A stretch of DNA of 64,000 nt. It comes from Lacinutrix sp. C3R15. Its GTDB lineage: Bacteria > Bacteroidota > Bacteroidia > Flavobacteriales > Flavobacteriaceae. The position numbers and the translations under genes were made by a program. Positions 9,181-17,400 of the stretch are shown piece after piece. The notes below the pieces were generated by a model that was not told the DNA's origin, made no database searches, and worked only from the letters and a program-made list of their open reading frames with translations. The first letter of the stretch is position 1. Every line of letters begins with the position of its first letter. The stretch lies in NCBI RefSeq assembly GCF_018860825.1, contig NZ_JAHKPZ010000031.1, forward strand, positions 62,001 to 126,000, given 5' to 3'.

Positions 9181-9361
9181 ATTTTTATATAATATCGAAA
9201 ATTATTCAACTTCTAATGTAGACAATATTTTACTTTTATTATAATTCAATGTTAAATATTGCTTAATGCTATTTATATCTTATAAATTATCATAATCTCA
9301 TTATTTTAACATTTTTAACAAATTATATGCAATATAATTAGGAATTGTCAATTATTTTTTG

Positions 9362-9369
9362 TAAGTTTG
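9362..9369 (+). promoter_or_regulatory. Candidate Bacteroidota -7 promoter element
   Basis: TAAGTTTG fits the Bacteroidota housekeeping -7 consensus TAnnTTTG. A TTG at 9345-9347 is the nearest -33-like element but the spacing of 14 nt is shorter than usual. Transcription would start near 9375 and run through the leader ORF, the terminator and the polymerase-like gene. Confidence 0.45.
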
Positions 9370-9372
9370 CAT

Positions 9373-9435
9373 ATGGTTTTGGGTAAAATGAAGGAGAAAA
9401 TGAAAGCGGAACATCCAAAAAGACTTCGATTATAG
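9373..9435 (+). CDS. Possible 20-codon leader peptide
   Basis: An ATG at 9373 reads 20 sense codons to TAG at 9433-9435. The peptide is strongly basic (ends HPKRLRL). In-frame ATGs at 9388 and 9400 are alternatives, and the latter follows an AAGGAG at 9391-9396. The stop overlaps the first base of the terminator hairpin, which is the geometry of a leader peptide coupled to attenuation. It could instead be part of a small RNA. Confidence 0.35.
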   Translation: MVLGKMKEKMKAEHPKRLRL

Positions 9436-9462
9436 CGTCATTTGAACGCCTCTCTTTTTTTT
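9435..9462 (+). terminator. Leader terminator or attenuator
   Basis: GCGT (9435-9438) pairs with ACGC (9446-9449), followed shortly by eight T (9455-9462). It sits between the promoter-like site and the polymerase-like gene with no other gene before it, so it would release a short RNA of about 90 nt unless read through. Confidence 0.55.
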
Positions 9463-9506
9463 CATTTATTTTAAACTATTCCCAAAAAGGTGTTAAACAA
9501 AAAAAC

Positions 9507-9527
9507 ATCAGCTTGGTAGTTGCTGAT
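9507..9527 (+). promoter_or_regulatory. Leader hairpin
   Basis: ATCAGC (9507-9512) pairs with GCTGAT (9522-9527) across a 9-nt loop, 34 nt before the start codon of the polymerase-like gene. It may influence translation or mRNA stability. Confidence 0.4.
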
Positions 9528-9561
9528 ATTGTAATAATTAAAAAATAAAAGTAAAAAAACA

Positions 9562-11025
9562 ATGAAGAATGAAGATGAAGAAAGATTAATTAAATTAACC
9601 AATACAGTATCTACATTTACAACTAATACAATTAATAGTAACTATACTATCAATTATGTTACTGAATCAAAAGTCTCGGATGAATTTAACCAATTAACCG
9701 ATACTACTAGTGTTTCAAGTAGTTACGACCTGTCTTATGAAGCTGAAAGCAATGTCACTTTCCCGATATACTTATCAGACTATAAATGTATTCAAATACC
9801 AAAAGGAATTAGAAGAAATGTAAAAAGATTACCCAAAAGGGTACTTAAAAAAATAGATTCAAATATTAATGTAGCAATTGAGAAATGCTTCATTTTTGTG
9901 TCTAACTTAACTTATAGTGTATTTAGGGATGACGATTGTTGGAAAAGTTTATCTTCTACGGTCTTACACGACCAATTAAAGAAAGGATCTGACAATACCT
10001 ATGTTTACAAAAACATTATAAAAGCCTTGTCTTACTCCACAAATAGCACTTTACCAATAATTGAGTGTAGAAAAAATGAACACGATGAAGATTCTTATCA
10101 AGAAGGTCATTTCACAAAACAGTATAGGTTTAACTATTCATATAGAAATCAGAATTTAGAAAAGTTAGATATTAAATTTGAAGATAATTTAGATAAAAGA
10201 AAAAAATACCATCGATTAGAATTTGGACAAGCTAATCAAAACCCTATTGGAAAAAATTTAATTAATGCTTATTCCAAAATCATATTACCTACAGAAAATG
10301 AAATAAAAAAAAGAGGTCGAGAATTAGTAAAATTAGGGTATCAGAATAGAAAAGGTAAGATTCTTACATTTTTAAATAAGAAACCAAAATCGTTTTACTC
10401 AAATTCTAAGAATAGAACATTTGTAGAAGAAAACTTAAAGCAGTTTGAATATTTAGTAGGAAATAATTTTTTAATACCTAAAATTGGAGATCATAAGTCA
10501 GGAGGAAGAGTTGTAGATAGCTTTAATTTAATGCCATCATGGATTAGGTCGATGATTAAAATAGATTCTGAACCAATAGTTGAATTAGATTATAAAGCGT
10601 TACACCCTAATATAGCTATGTCTATTTATGGAGGTGTAGATTATCAAATAAGTCATGAACAGATTGCTAAAGACTTAGAAAGACCTTTATTAGAAGTGAA
10701 AATAGAGCATTTATCATTTTTTAATAAGCGTGTAAGCGATATGAGGAGAAGTCCATTATTCAAATATTATTACACTAGAGAAAAGGATATTTTAAAAAAA
10801 ATCATAGATGATAAAGAATCTAAAGGGTACAAAATAACTTCTCAAAAATTATTTAAAAAAGAGGTAGACATTATGACTACTTGTGTTGAGGAACTTAATC
10901 GTAATAATATTTATGTGATTTATGTTTATGATGCGCTGTATTGTAAAGCTTCAGATGAGGTTATGGCTTCAGAAATCATGAAAAGAAGCGTCCAGAAGCA
11001 TAATGTATATACTACACTAGGCTAA
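9562..11025 (+). CDS. Polymerase-like (palm-domain) replication protein
   Basis: A 487-residue protein. ELDYKALHPNIAMSIYGG has its Asp at 343 and resembles a DNA polymerase motif A, an acidic residue followed by a 'LhPni' turn. YVIYVYDALYC has its Asp at 457 and resembles motif C, where a second catalytic Asp sits in a beta hairpin. The spacing and C-terminal location fit a minimal polymerase palm. The N-terminal 100 residues are Ser/Thr/Asn-rich. Known polymerases of families A and B share these motifs only loosely, so the family is uncertain. The C-terminus looks clipped (see findings). Confidence 0.5.
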   Translation: MKNEDEERLIKLTNTVSTFTTNTINSNYTINYVTESKVSDEFNQLTDTTSVSSSYDLSYEAESNVTFPIYLSDYKCIQIPKGIRRNVKRLPKRVLKKIDSNINVAIEKCFIFVSNLTYSVFRDDDCWKSLSSTVLHDQLKKGSDNTYVYKNIIKALSYSTNSTLPIIECRKNEHDEDSYQEGHFTKQYRFNYSYRNQNLEKLDIKFEDNLDKRKKYHRLEFGQANQNPIGKNLINAYSKIILPTENEIKKRGRELVKLGYQNRKGKILTFLNKKPKSFYSNSKNRTFVEENLKQFEYLVGNNFLIPKIGDHKSGGRVVDSFNLMPSWIRSMIKIDSEPIVELDYKALHPNIAMSIYGGVDYQISHEQIAKDLERPLLEVKIEHLSFFNKRVSDMRRSPLFKYYYTREKDILKKIIDDKESKGYKITSQKLFKKEVDIMTTCVEELNRNNIYVIYVYDALYCKASDEVMASEIMKRSVQKHNVYTTLG

Positions 11026-11080
11026 AATTAGAAGTAAATGAATTAAAGATTTAAGTAAAAATAATAAATGTAGAGAGAAG

Positions 11081-11725
11081 ATGAAGATAATATATAAAGT
11101 AACAAACAAAACAACAGGCTCAGCTTACATAGGAGCCACTACAAGAAGCTTAGAAGAAAGAAAACAAGACCACTTTAAGAAAGTATCTAATAACTCAGAA
11201 AAGCCATTACACAAAGCTATTTCAACCTATGGTGTGGATGCATTTACATGGGAAACTATTGATAAAGCTAGCACTAATAATGAATTAGCAGAAAAAGAAG
11301 TTAATTATATATTTAGTTATAGTAACGAGACCGAATTATATAACCAAGATAGAGGTGGAGGAATACCAAAACAAGTGTATCAGTACAACATGGAAACAGG
11401 AATGTTAATTAATACTTATAATTCTTTAACAGAAGCTGGTGAGCAGTTTGGTATGGATAAAAAGGCACTATCAAAAGTGTGTTTAAGTGTAAATAAAACC
11501 TTTAACAACTTTTATTGGAGCTATAAGTATAAAGAACCATTTAAACCTTTAATAGATGCTAGAAATAAGAGTGTCACACAGTACGATGATAGTGAAAAGG
11601 AATTAAAAACCTTTAAATCTGTGAGTGAAGCGTCCAAACAAACAGGAGTTAATAAAACTTCTATAGCAAAGGTGTGTAGGGGTGAACGGAAATCTGCTGG
11701 TGGATTTTTATGGAGGTTTAAATAA
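11081..11725 (+). CDS. GIY-YIG endonuclease with two NUMOD-like repeats
   Basis: A 214-residue free-standing endonuclease. The GIY-YIG catalytic domain spans residues 3-85, with IY at 4-5, YIG at 16-18, a candidate catalytic Arg at 27 and a downstream Glu. Two DNA-binding repeats follow, each of the form 'vyQYn...tf.SltEAs...gv.k..i.kvc.....n.fyW.y' (about 108-158 and 165-214), typical of NUMOD modules in homing endonucleases. It lies 55 bp after the polymerase-like gene. Role: selfish homing or site-specific DNA cleavage. Confidence 0.85.
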   Translation: MKIIYKVTNKTTGSAYIGATTRSLEERKQDHFKKVSNNSEKPLHKAISTYGVDAFTWETIDKASTNNELAEKEVNYIFSYSNETELYNQDRGGGIPKQVYQYNMETGMLINTYNSLTEAGEQFGMDKKALSKVCLSVNKTFNNFYWSYKYKEPFKPLIDARNKSVTQYDDSEKELKTFKSVSEASKQTGVNKTSIAKVCRGERKSAGGFLWRFK

Positions 11726-11739
11726 AATATTTGTTTTAA

Positions 11740-11767
11740 AAAGAGCTGTAATAGGCTCTTTTTTTTT
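11740..11767 (+). terminator. Intrinsic terminator after the GIY-YIG gene
   Basis: AAAGAGC (11740-11746) pairs with GCTCTTT (11755-11761) and runs into a long T tract. It isolates the endonuclease from the restriction island. Confidence 0.85.
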
Positions 11768-11851
11768 GCTAATATCTTTTAATTGATATCAAGATAATCT
11801 CCGCATTAAATTTTATATTTACTCCTAAAATAAAAAGTAACATAAAGATTT

Positions 11852-11909
11852 ATCCGTGTATAGATTACTAAATCTAAATATATATTAAATAATTTACACT
11901 TTTACGGAT
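11852..11909 (+). promoter_or_regulatory. Inverted repeats in the hsdM upstream region
   Basis: Two nested features are seen: TAGATT-acta-AATCTA (11861-11876), and a wider pair ATCCGT (11852-11857) with ACGGAT (11904-11909). They lie 60-120 bp before hsdM and could bind a regulator controlling the start of modification. No known operator is matched. Confidence 0.35.
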
Positions 11910-11970
11910 ATCCACATTTCTTAATGTAATAATTAAGTTATTTTGCTAAATATATAATTGAAACTAATTC

Positions 11971-13557
11971 ATGATCACAGGAGAACTTAAAAGTAAAATA
12001 GATAAAATTTGGAACGATTTCTGGACAGGCGGAATCTCTAACCCATTAACCGTAATAGAGCAGTTTACCTATTTAATATTTATCAAACAACTAGACGATA
12101 AACAAACCGTAAACGAGAAAAAAGCCAACCTATTAGGTGTACCAACAGAAAACCCAATCTATACGGAAGCACAACGACCATTACGTTGGTCTAGTTTTAA
12201 GGAAAAAGATCCAGAAACCATGTTCGATCTGTTTACAAGACCACAAGTAGCATTAGGAGATCTTACCGTGTTCGATTTTATGAAAGGCATTGGTAAGCAA
12301 GGTGGAGTTTTTGCACAGTACATGAAAGGTGCTATTTTCATGATACAATCACCTAAATTACTAGATAAAGTAGTACAACAAATAGATACTTTAGAGCTAG
12401 ATAATAAAGATGCAAAAGGCGATTTATACGAGTATATGCTTTCTAAAATAGCAGAAGCTGGTACAAACGGACAATTTAGAACACCACGCCACATTATACG
12501 CATGATGGTGGAACTAACGCAACCTAAGCAAGACGATGTTATTTGCGACCCATCTTGTGGTACAGCAGGTTTTTTAGTAAGTGCTGGCGAGTATATACAA
12601 AGCAGACATCTAGACTGGTTTAATAACGCCACGTTTAGAGAGCATTTTCATAACAACATGTTTAATGGTATTGAGTTTGATCCTACCATGCTACGTATTG
12701 GTGCCATGAATATGCAATTACACGGTTTAGACAACCCAACTTTAATTGGTAAAGATGCACTTAGTGAAGCTAATGCAGATATAGAAAACGCCTATTCCTT
12801 AATACTAGCCAATCCTCCATTTAAAGGCAGTTTAGATTATGACGAAGTAGAAAGCAGCCTACTTAAAACTACAAAAACAAAAAAAACAGAGCTACTATTT
12901 TTAAGCCTAATGCTACGTATGCTTAAAGTTGGTGGTCGTGCAGCAGTAATTGTACCAGATGGTGTATTATTTGGTAGTAGTACAGCACACAAAAGCATAC
13001 GTAAAGAGTTGGTAGAAAACCAACAACTACAAGCAGTAATTAGTATGCCTTCTGGTGTGTTTAAACCTTATGCAGGCGTTAGTACAGCCATTTTGTTTTT
13101 TACAAAAACCAATTCTGGTGGTACAGATAAGGTGTGGTTTTACGATATGAAAGCAGATGGTTTAAGTCTAGATGATAAACGTAACCTTTTAGTAACCGAA
13201 GACGCCTTAGAGCAATGCTTTACAGAACCAGAAAATATTGTTGAAGAGGTAGCAGGAAAATGTGACATTGCACAAATACTTCTAGATGCTAAGGTTATAA
13301 TGAACTCTACGGTCACTGCGAGCGCAGACGAGAAGTCTCAAATAGAAAAAAACTTCTCAGACAAAACCAAACCAAGCTTTTTAATACCAAAAGCAGAAAT
13401 AGCTGCTAACGATTACGACTTATCTATAAACCGCTACAAAGAAATTGTCTACGAAGAAATAGAATACGATGCACCAGAAACCATTTTGGCAGATATTAAA
13501 GCGTTAGATAAACAAAGAACCAATGCCATGTTGAATTTGGAAAAAATGATGAAGTAA
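11971..13557 (+). CDS. hsdM: Type I restriction-modification DNA methyltransferase subunit
   Basis: A 528-residue N6-adenine methyltransferase subunit. The N-terminal helical HsdM_N region covers about 1-140. The AdoMet motif DPSCGTAGF is at 193-201 and the catalytic NPPF at 281-284. The protein methylates the HsdS-specified site and forms M2S. It overlaps hsdS by one base (TAATG). A stretch near residues 448-462 (TASADEKSQIEKNFS) is encoded by a palindromic repeat-like sequence and may be an insertion tolerated at the C-terminal linker. Confidence 0.95.
   Translation: MITGELKSKIDKIWNDFWTGGISNPLTVIEQFTYLIFIKQLDDKQTVNEKKANLLGVPTENPIYTEAQRPLRWSSFKEKDPETMFDLFTRPQVALGDLTVFDFMKGIGKQGGVFAQYMKGAIFMIQSPKLLDKVVQQIDTLELDNKDAKGDLYEYMLSKIAEAGTNGQFRTPRHIIRMMVELTQPKQDDVICDPSCGTAGFLVSAGEYIQSRHLDWFNNATFREHFHNNMFNGIEFDPTMLRIGAMNMQLHGLDNPTLIGKDALSEANADIENAYSLILANPPFKGSLDYDEVESSLLKTTKTKKTELLFLSLMLRMLKVGGRAAVIVPDGVLFGSSTAHKSIRKELVENQQLQAVISMPSGVFKPYAGVSTAILFFTKTNSGGTDKVWFYDMKADGLSLDDKRNLLVTEDALEQCFTEPENIVEEVAGKCDIAQILLDAKVIMNSTVTASADEKSQIEKNFSDKTKPSFLIPKAEIAANDYDLSINRYKEIVYEEIEYDAPETILADIKALDKQRTNAMLNLEKMMK
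13311..13360 (+). repeat. Dispersed-repeat-like palindrome inside hsdM
   Basis: The sequence GGTCACTGCGAGCGCAGACG followed by AGAAGTCTCA resembles the GTCATTGCGAG...GCAATCTC type intergenic repeats of many bacterial genomes. It also contains GAGAAGT (13330-13336) repeated in inverse as ACTTCTC (13352-13358). It is in frame and adds codons to hsdM. Its GC content stands out from the flanks. Confidence 0.5.
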
Positions 13558-14720
13558 TGGAGTTAGTTGAATTAAGTAAGTTGACAATCAATCTTGATAA
13601 TAAACGAGTCCCTTTAAATTCAAGAGAAAGAAGTAAAAAAGAATCAAAGCCTTTATATCCATATATTGGTGCTAATAACATTATGGGATATATCGATGAA
13701 TATATTTTTGATGAAAAAATATTATGTATAGCGGAAGATGGAGGGAGTTGGGGCTTCAATCAAACTTGTGCAAAAATATATAATGAAAAATGTTGGGTTA
13801 ATAATCACGCACATGTCGTTACAGCTAATGATAAAGTTGTATTGGAATATTTAATGTATTATTTAAATTTTGCAGATTTATCTCTTTATATTAATGGAGC
13901 AACAAGAGGGAAGTTAACTAAAACATCTTTAAATTCAATCAAAATCCCACTACCACCATTACCAACCCAAAAAAAAATAGCTTCCATTTTAGACGAAGCA
14001 GATACACTACGCCAACTAAACAAACAACTTATTACAAAATACGATGCCTTAACACAAAGCTTGTTTTTAGAGATGTTTGGGGATCCTGTTGCTAATCCTA
14101 TGGGTTGGGAAGTTAAAAAAATGAAAGAGATTTCAACTAAAATCCATAGTGGTAATACTCCTAAAGGAGGAAGTAAAGTTTATGTAGATAAAGGAATTAT
14201 TTTTTTAAGAAGTCAAAACGTATGGAAAAATAGATTAGAGCTAGATGATGTGGCTTATATAGATGAAGAAACTCAAAGTAGAATGATGAAGAGTAGTTTA
14301 AAAAATAGAGATATTTTGATGACTAAGACAGGGAGAATTAATACAGAGAACAGTAGTTTAGGAAGAGCAGCTATGTTTGAAGGAGAAGATGATACAGCTA
14401 ATGTTAATGGTCACGTTTATTTAATTAGGTTAAAAGAAGGTGTAATAAATGAATTCGTACTACACATACTAACGACTAACGAATATAGAGAACATATTAG
14501 AAGAGTATGTGTTGGAGGAATTGATAAGAGGCAGTTAAATAAAAATCATTTAGAAGATTTTCCTATTATTTATCCACCAATTGAAAAACAACGAAAGTTT
14601 ATAACTAAGCTAGAAACAATTAGGGAGTTAAAACAAAATGTTCAACAAAGCTTACAAAAAAGTGAAGACTTGTTTAATAGTTTATTGCAAAAGGCTTTTA
14701 AAGGCGAGTTGGTGAAATAA
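13557..14720 (+). CDS. hsdS: Type I restriction-modification specificity subunit
   Basis: A 387-residue protein with two target-recognition domains: TRD1 about 1-125 and TRD2 about 185-325. Each is followed by a conserved helical spacer (PLPTQKKIASILDEADTLRQ, and PIEKQRKFITKLETIRELK). It sets the bipartite DNA target of the M and R subunits. The TRDs are more AT-rich than the spacers, as is usual for swapped recognition domains. The gene is translationally coupled to hsdM. Confidence 0.93.
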   Translation: MELVELSKLTINLDNKRVPLNSRERSKKESKPLYPYIGANNIMGYIDEYIFDEKILCIAEDGGSWGFNQTCAKIYNEKCWVNNHAHVVTANDKVVLEYLMYYLNFADLSLYINGATRGKLTKTSLNSIKIPLPPLPTQKKIASILDEADTLRQLNKQLITKYDALTQSLFLEMFGDPVANPMGWEVKKMKEISTKIHSGNTPKGGSKVYVDKGIIFLRSQNVWKNRLELDDVAYIDEETQSRMMKSSLKNRDILMTKTGRINTENSSLGRAAMFEGEDDTANVNGHVYLIRLKEGVINEFVLHILTTNEYREHIRRVCVGGIDKRQLNKNHLEDFPIIYPPIEKQRKFITKLETIRELKQNVQQSLQKSEDLFNSLLQKAFKGELVK

Positions 14721-14746
14721 TGTGTAAATTAAAGAACTATTAAATT

Positions 14747-16108
14747 ATGGGTGTAAAAAAATGGTTAAGTTCAATTTTTTCAAAAAAGTTAATTTCAGAT
14801 TTAGAGAACAAAAACAAAGCATTAACTTCTAAAATAGAAGATTTGGAAAAAAATAACAAGCCAATAGATTATAGCAGTGCATTTGAAAATGGAAACAAAA
14901 CATTATTAGAAATTAAACAAGAAAATAATCAGTTAGCGTCTAAAATAGAAAACTTAGAAAAAAACATTAATAAACAGAACACAAGTGAAGAATTTAAAAA
15001 TATAAACAAATCACTTGCTACATTAACGCAATTAGTTACACCTAAAAAAGAAGTTTTAGACACCTTTAATTTAATAGATCCGTTAACAGATATTACTGCG
15101 TTTAGTTTTTCTTCTTCTAATAATTCTTTTGTAGTTCCATTAGATAAAACCAAAAAGAAAGAGGTCAACAAAGGGCTTTTAAATCATTTTTCTGCAATAC
15201 CACAACTACTTCAAAGTGGTATGTTGGCTAAATCCTTTCGGTTTGTTTTTCCACAAGGAGTATCTGGTGTTGTAGGAGCAACAAAACAAGGTTATGGCAC
15301 CATGATTAGAGATGGAGCTAATAATTTAATAGGTCATGGGCATTATGCTACAAATATGGTTGCTGGTATTGCAGGTGGTGCTTTTACCATTGCCACAGTA
15401 GTTGTTAGGCAGCATTATTTAAATAAAATTAATACTTCATTAAAAGAAATTAGTGAAACGGTAGATAGCTTGTTAGAAATAGAATTTATTAAAAAAGAAG
15501 CTAAAATAGAATCGTGTATTAAATTCTTCAAAAAAGCATATTATAATCATGATAAGATTAAAGACAATGAAGTTTATGTGAGTGCTATGCTAGCTAATAT
15601 TATTAGTCAAAATATTTTAGTAGAAGAGTTATTGCATTTCTACTTAAAAACGTTTCAAAAAGACATAAAACAAGACCTTAATAAGATTAATGAATCTTTA
15701 CATGCTTTTACCATTTTAAAAGAGCTTTTTTATTATGGTAAAATGTTAGAATTAAAATACGCAGCTTCTTATACCGAAGAATCTGTAAAAAGCATATTAT
15801 CAGATTTTGAAAATTTAAGAGGTGATTATTCAAAAGTATTTGAAAAAGAAATAGAAAATAATAAGGCTTTATCTGAAATAATAATAAAAACAAATTTCTT
15901 TTCCAGAGGCAAAAAGAAAAAAGAAAAACAAAAAATAGATACAGTTAAGTATTTTACTTTTAGAGAGTATTTATATAACATAAAGTGGAAAGAACAAAAT
16001 CATATATCTCAATTAAACAATTTAAATGACTTGTTAATTAAACCAAAAGAATATGTGCTTGAGGATAATATTTTATATGAAGTAGAACCATTAAAAACGC
16101 TTGATTAA
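14747..16108 (+). CDS. Coiled-coil protein with a hydrophobic segment, candidate defence-module component
   Basis: A 453-residue protein of no family I recognise. Residues about 8-110 are coiled coil with two near-repeats (LxSKIExLEKN). Residues about 150-225 are Gly/Ala-rich and include MVAGIAGGAFTIATVVV (about 204-221), a probable membrane-inserting helix. The remainder is a charged helical bundle. It starts 26 bp after hsdS and shares the TAATG overlap with the nuclease gene downstream, so it belongs to a co-translated unit. A membrane-acting effector or scaffold is possible, by inference only. Confidence 0.6.
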   Translation: MGVKKWLSSIFSKKLISDLENKNKALTSKIEDLEKNNKPIDYSSAFENGNKTLLEIKQENNQLASKIENLEKNINKQNTSEEFKNINKSLATLTQLVTPKKEVLDTFNLIDPLTDITAFSFSSSNNSFVVPLDKTKKKEVNKGLLNHFSAIPQLLQSGMLAKSFRFVFPQGVSGVVGATKQGYGTMIRDGANNLIGHGHYATNMVAGIAGGAFTIATVVVRQHYLNKINTSLKEISETVDSLLEIEFIKKEAKIESCIKFFKKAYYNHDKIKDNEVYVSAMLANIISQNILVEELLHFYLKTFQKDIKQDLNKINESLHAFTILKELFYYGKMLELKYAASYTEESVKSILSDFENLRGDYSKVFEKEIENNKALSEIIIKTNFFSRGKKKKEKQKIDTVKYFTFREYLYNIKWKEQNHISQLNNLNDLLIKPKEYVLEDNILYEVEPLKTLD

Positions 16109-16809
16109 TGATATCCTATTTTACAAGCGGTTCTGGTAAGTTAAGTAAGTGCGAAGATAGTTGTACTGCTGGTGTATTTGATATATTAAAGTATTTACCA
16201 GCAGATCTTTTTTGGCAAATTTTAAAAAGCAGCTTATTACTTGATACTTTACCAAGCGTAGCAGGAAATATACAGCAAATAGAATTTTGGCCAAAATGGT
16301 ATGTAAAAGATATTGAAGAAATAGACAATGCTAATTACATAGAACCCGATGTTTTTATAAACTTTACAGATTTTGATGTTATTATTGAAGCTAAGCGTTA
16401 CGACGAGAAACAACAAAACCCTAAACAACACAGAGATCAATTGGTAGCTTATTTTAATGAGTTTAGTGATAACGAGACAAAAGAAGTGTATTATATTTTA
16501 TTGGGAGGACTGTATCTAGAAGACGTAAGAAAAGAAATTACTATTACAGATGGTTTTTTTAATAAAAGAACTGTAAAGCTATCTAAAATAAAATGGAGTA
16601 GTTTATTAACTACAATAGCATCGCTTAAAAAAACAATAGAAAGACAAGATTTAGCACATCAAAAACCAATACTATTACTTTTAGAAGATGTTATAAATGT
16701 GCTTGCTATTCATGGCTACCATACAAAAAAATGGTTGTCTAAAATGCCTAAACATACAATTAAACAAACGCAATTAATCAATTTTAAATACAAGACAAAT
16801 GTCAGATAA
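16108..16809 (+). CDS. PD-(D/E)XK superfamily nuclease-like protein
   Basis: A 233-residue protein. The signature IEPDVFINF (D81) and DVIIEAKR (E94, K96) is the core of PD-(D/E)XK nucleases: an acidic residue at the end of one strand, then ExK in the next. An upstream Glu may complete the site. It is distinct from the HsdR nuclease domain. It overlaps the upstream gene by one base and the next by 11 bp, suggesting a stoichiometric complex. Expected activity: DNA (or RNA) cleavage. Target unknown. Confidence 0.7.
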   Translation: MISYFTSGSGKLSKCEDSCTAGVFDILKYLPADLFWQILKSSLLLDTLPSVAGNIQQIEFWPKWYVKDIEEIDNANYIEPDVFINFTDFDVIIEAKRYDEKQQNPKQHRDQLVAYFNEFSDNETKEVYYILLGGLYLEDVRKEITITDGFFNKRTVKLSKIKWSSLLTTIASLKKTIERQDLAHQKPILLLLEDVINVLAIHGYHTKKWLSKMPKHTIKQTQLINFKYKTNVR

Positions 16810-17398
16810 TCCTTTATTAGAAGTTAGAAAAGCCTATAGGCTATTATTTGATTATCAATCTAGAATACTAGATTTAATGAAGTTTATTGGTCAAACCTAT
16901 AATATTCCATTTGTAAAAGGGCATCCTAAATTTAGTGGAAGAGGTAGTAATAAATTAAATAATTGGTCTTGGGATTGGTTATACATGTATTATTATGCAT
17001 TCCATTTTAATAATACTTCTGTAAAAGACAAAAAAATATATTTATCGGTTTACTTATTAAATGATTCTGGCTTTTTTGAAGTTAATTATGAAAAAGCAGA
17101 AGCTAATGATAAAAAAGTTGAGCATTTAGAAGTCGACCAATTTAAAGATGTTGAAAACTCTAAAACAAAATTAATTTTTGTTGCAGGACAAAACGAGTGG
17201 AATTGGTGGAATGAAGTTAAGCATTATAGTAAAGAGTTTATATTAAATACACAAGGGCAAGCAAAAAACAGTAATATGGTTTGGAAAGGCTATGATTTAG
17301 ATTTGTTTTTTACAGAAGAAGAGGCTTTAATGCAATTACAAGATTTTAGTACGTATTGTATTAATAACAATATTGCAATTACCATAGAAGATAAGTAA
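16799..17398 (+). CDS. Hypothetical protein of the restriction island, 199 aa
   Basis: A 199-residue soluble protein with many aromatic residues (NNWSWDWLYMYYYAFHF, NEWNWWNEV). It has no signal peptide and no motif I recognise. The 11-bp overlap with the nuclease gene indicates coupled translation. It could be an immunity, sensor or adaptor partner of the nuclease. No function is assigned. Confidence 0.6.
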   Translation: MSDNPLLEVRKAYRLLFDYQSRILDLMKFIGQTYNIPFVKGHPKFSGRGSNKLNNWSWDWLYMYYYAFHFNNTSVKDKKIYLSVYLLNDSGFFEVNYEKAEANDKKVEHLEVDQFKDVENSKTKLIFVAGQNEWNWWNEVKHYSKEFILNTQGQAKNSNMVWKGYDLDLFFTEEEALMQLQDFSTYCINNNIAITIEDK

Positions 17399-17400
17399 CT

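Larger units (their letters stand above)
9181..9561. other. Divergent AT-rich control region, candidate element origin
   Basis: This 381-bp gap separates the helicase (minus) and polymerase-like (plus) genes. Positions 9181-9350 are almost pure A/T. The right part holds a promoter-like element, a 20-codon ORF, an intrinsic terminator and a second hairpin. The combination of an AT-rich block and structured leader between two replication-type genes is what a plasmid-like origin looks like, but no iterons or DnaA boxes were recognised. Confidence 0.35.

Noticed and set aside
12159-12632. Minus-strand 157-codon ORF inside hsdM
   Set aside because: Antisense to a conserved methyltransferase with no recognisable motif. 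Likewise the minus-strand ORFs inside serB, aroC, the symporter and the dehydrogenase.
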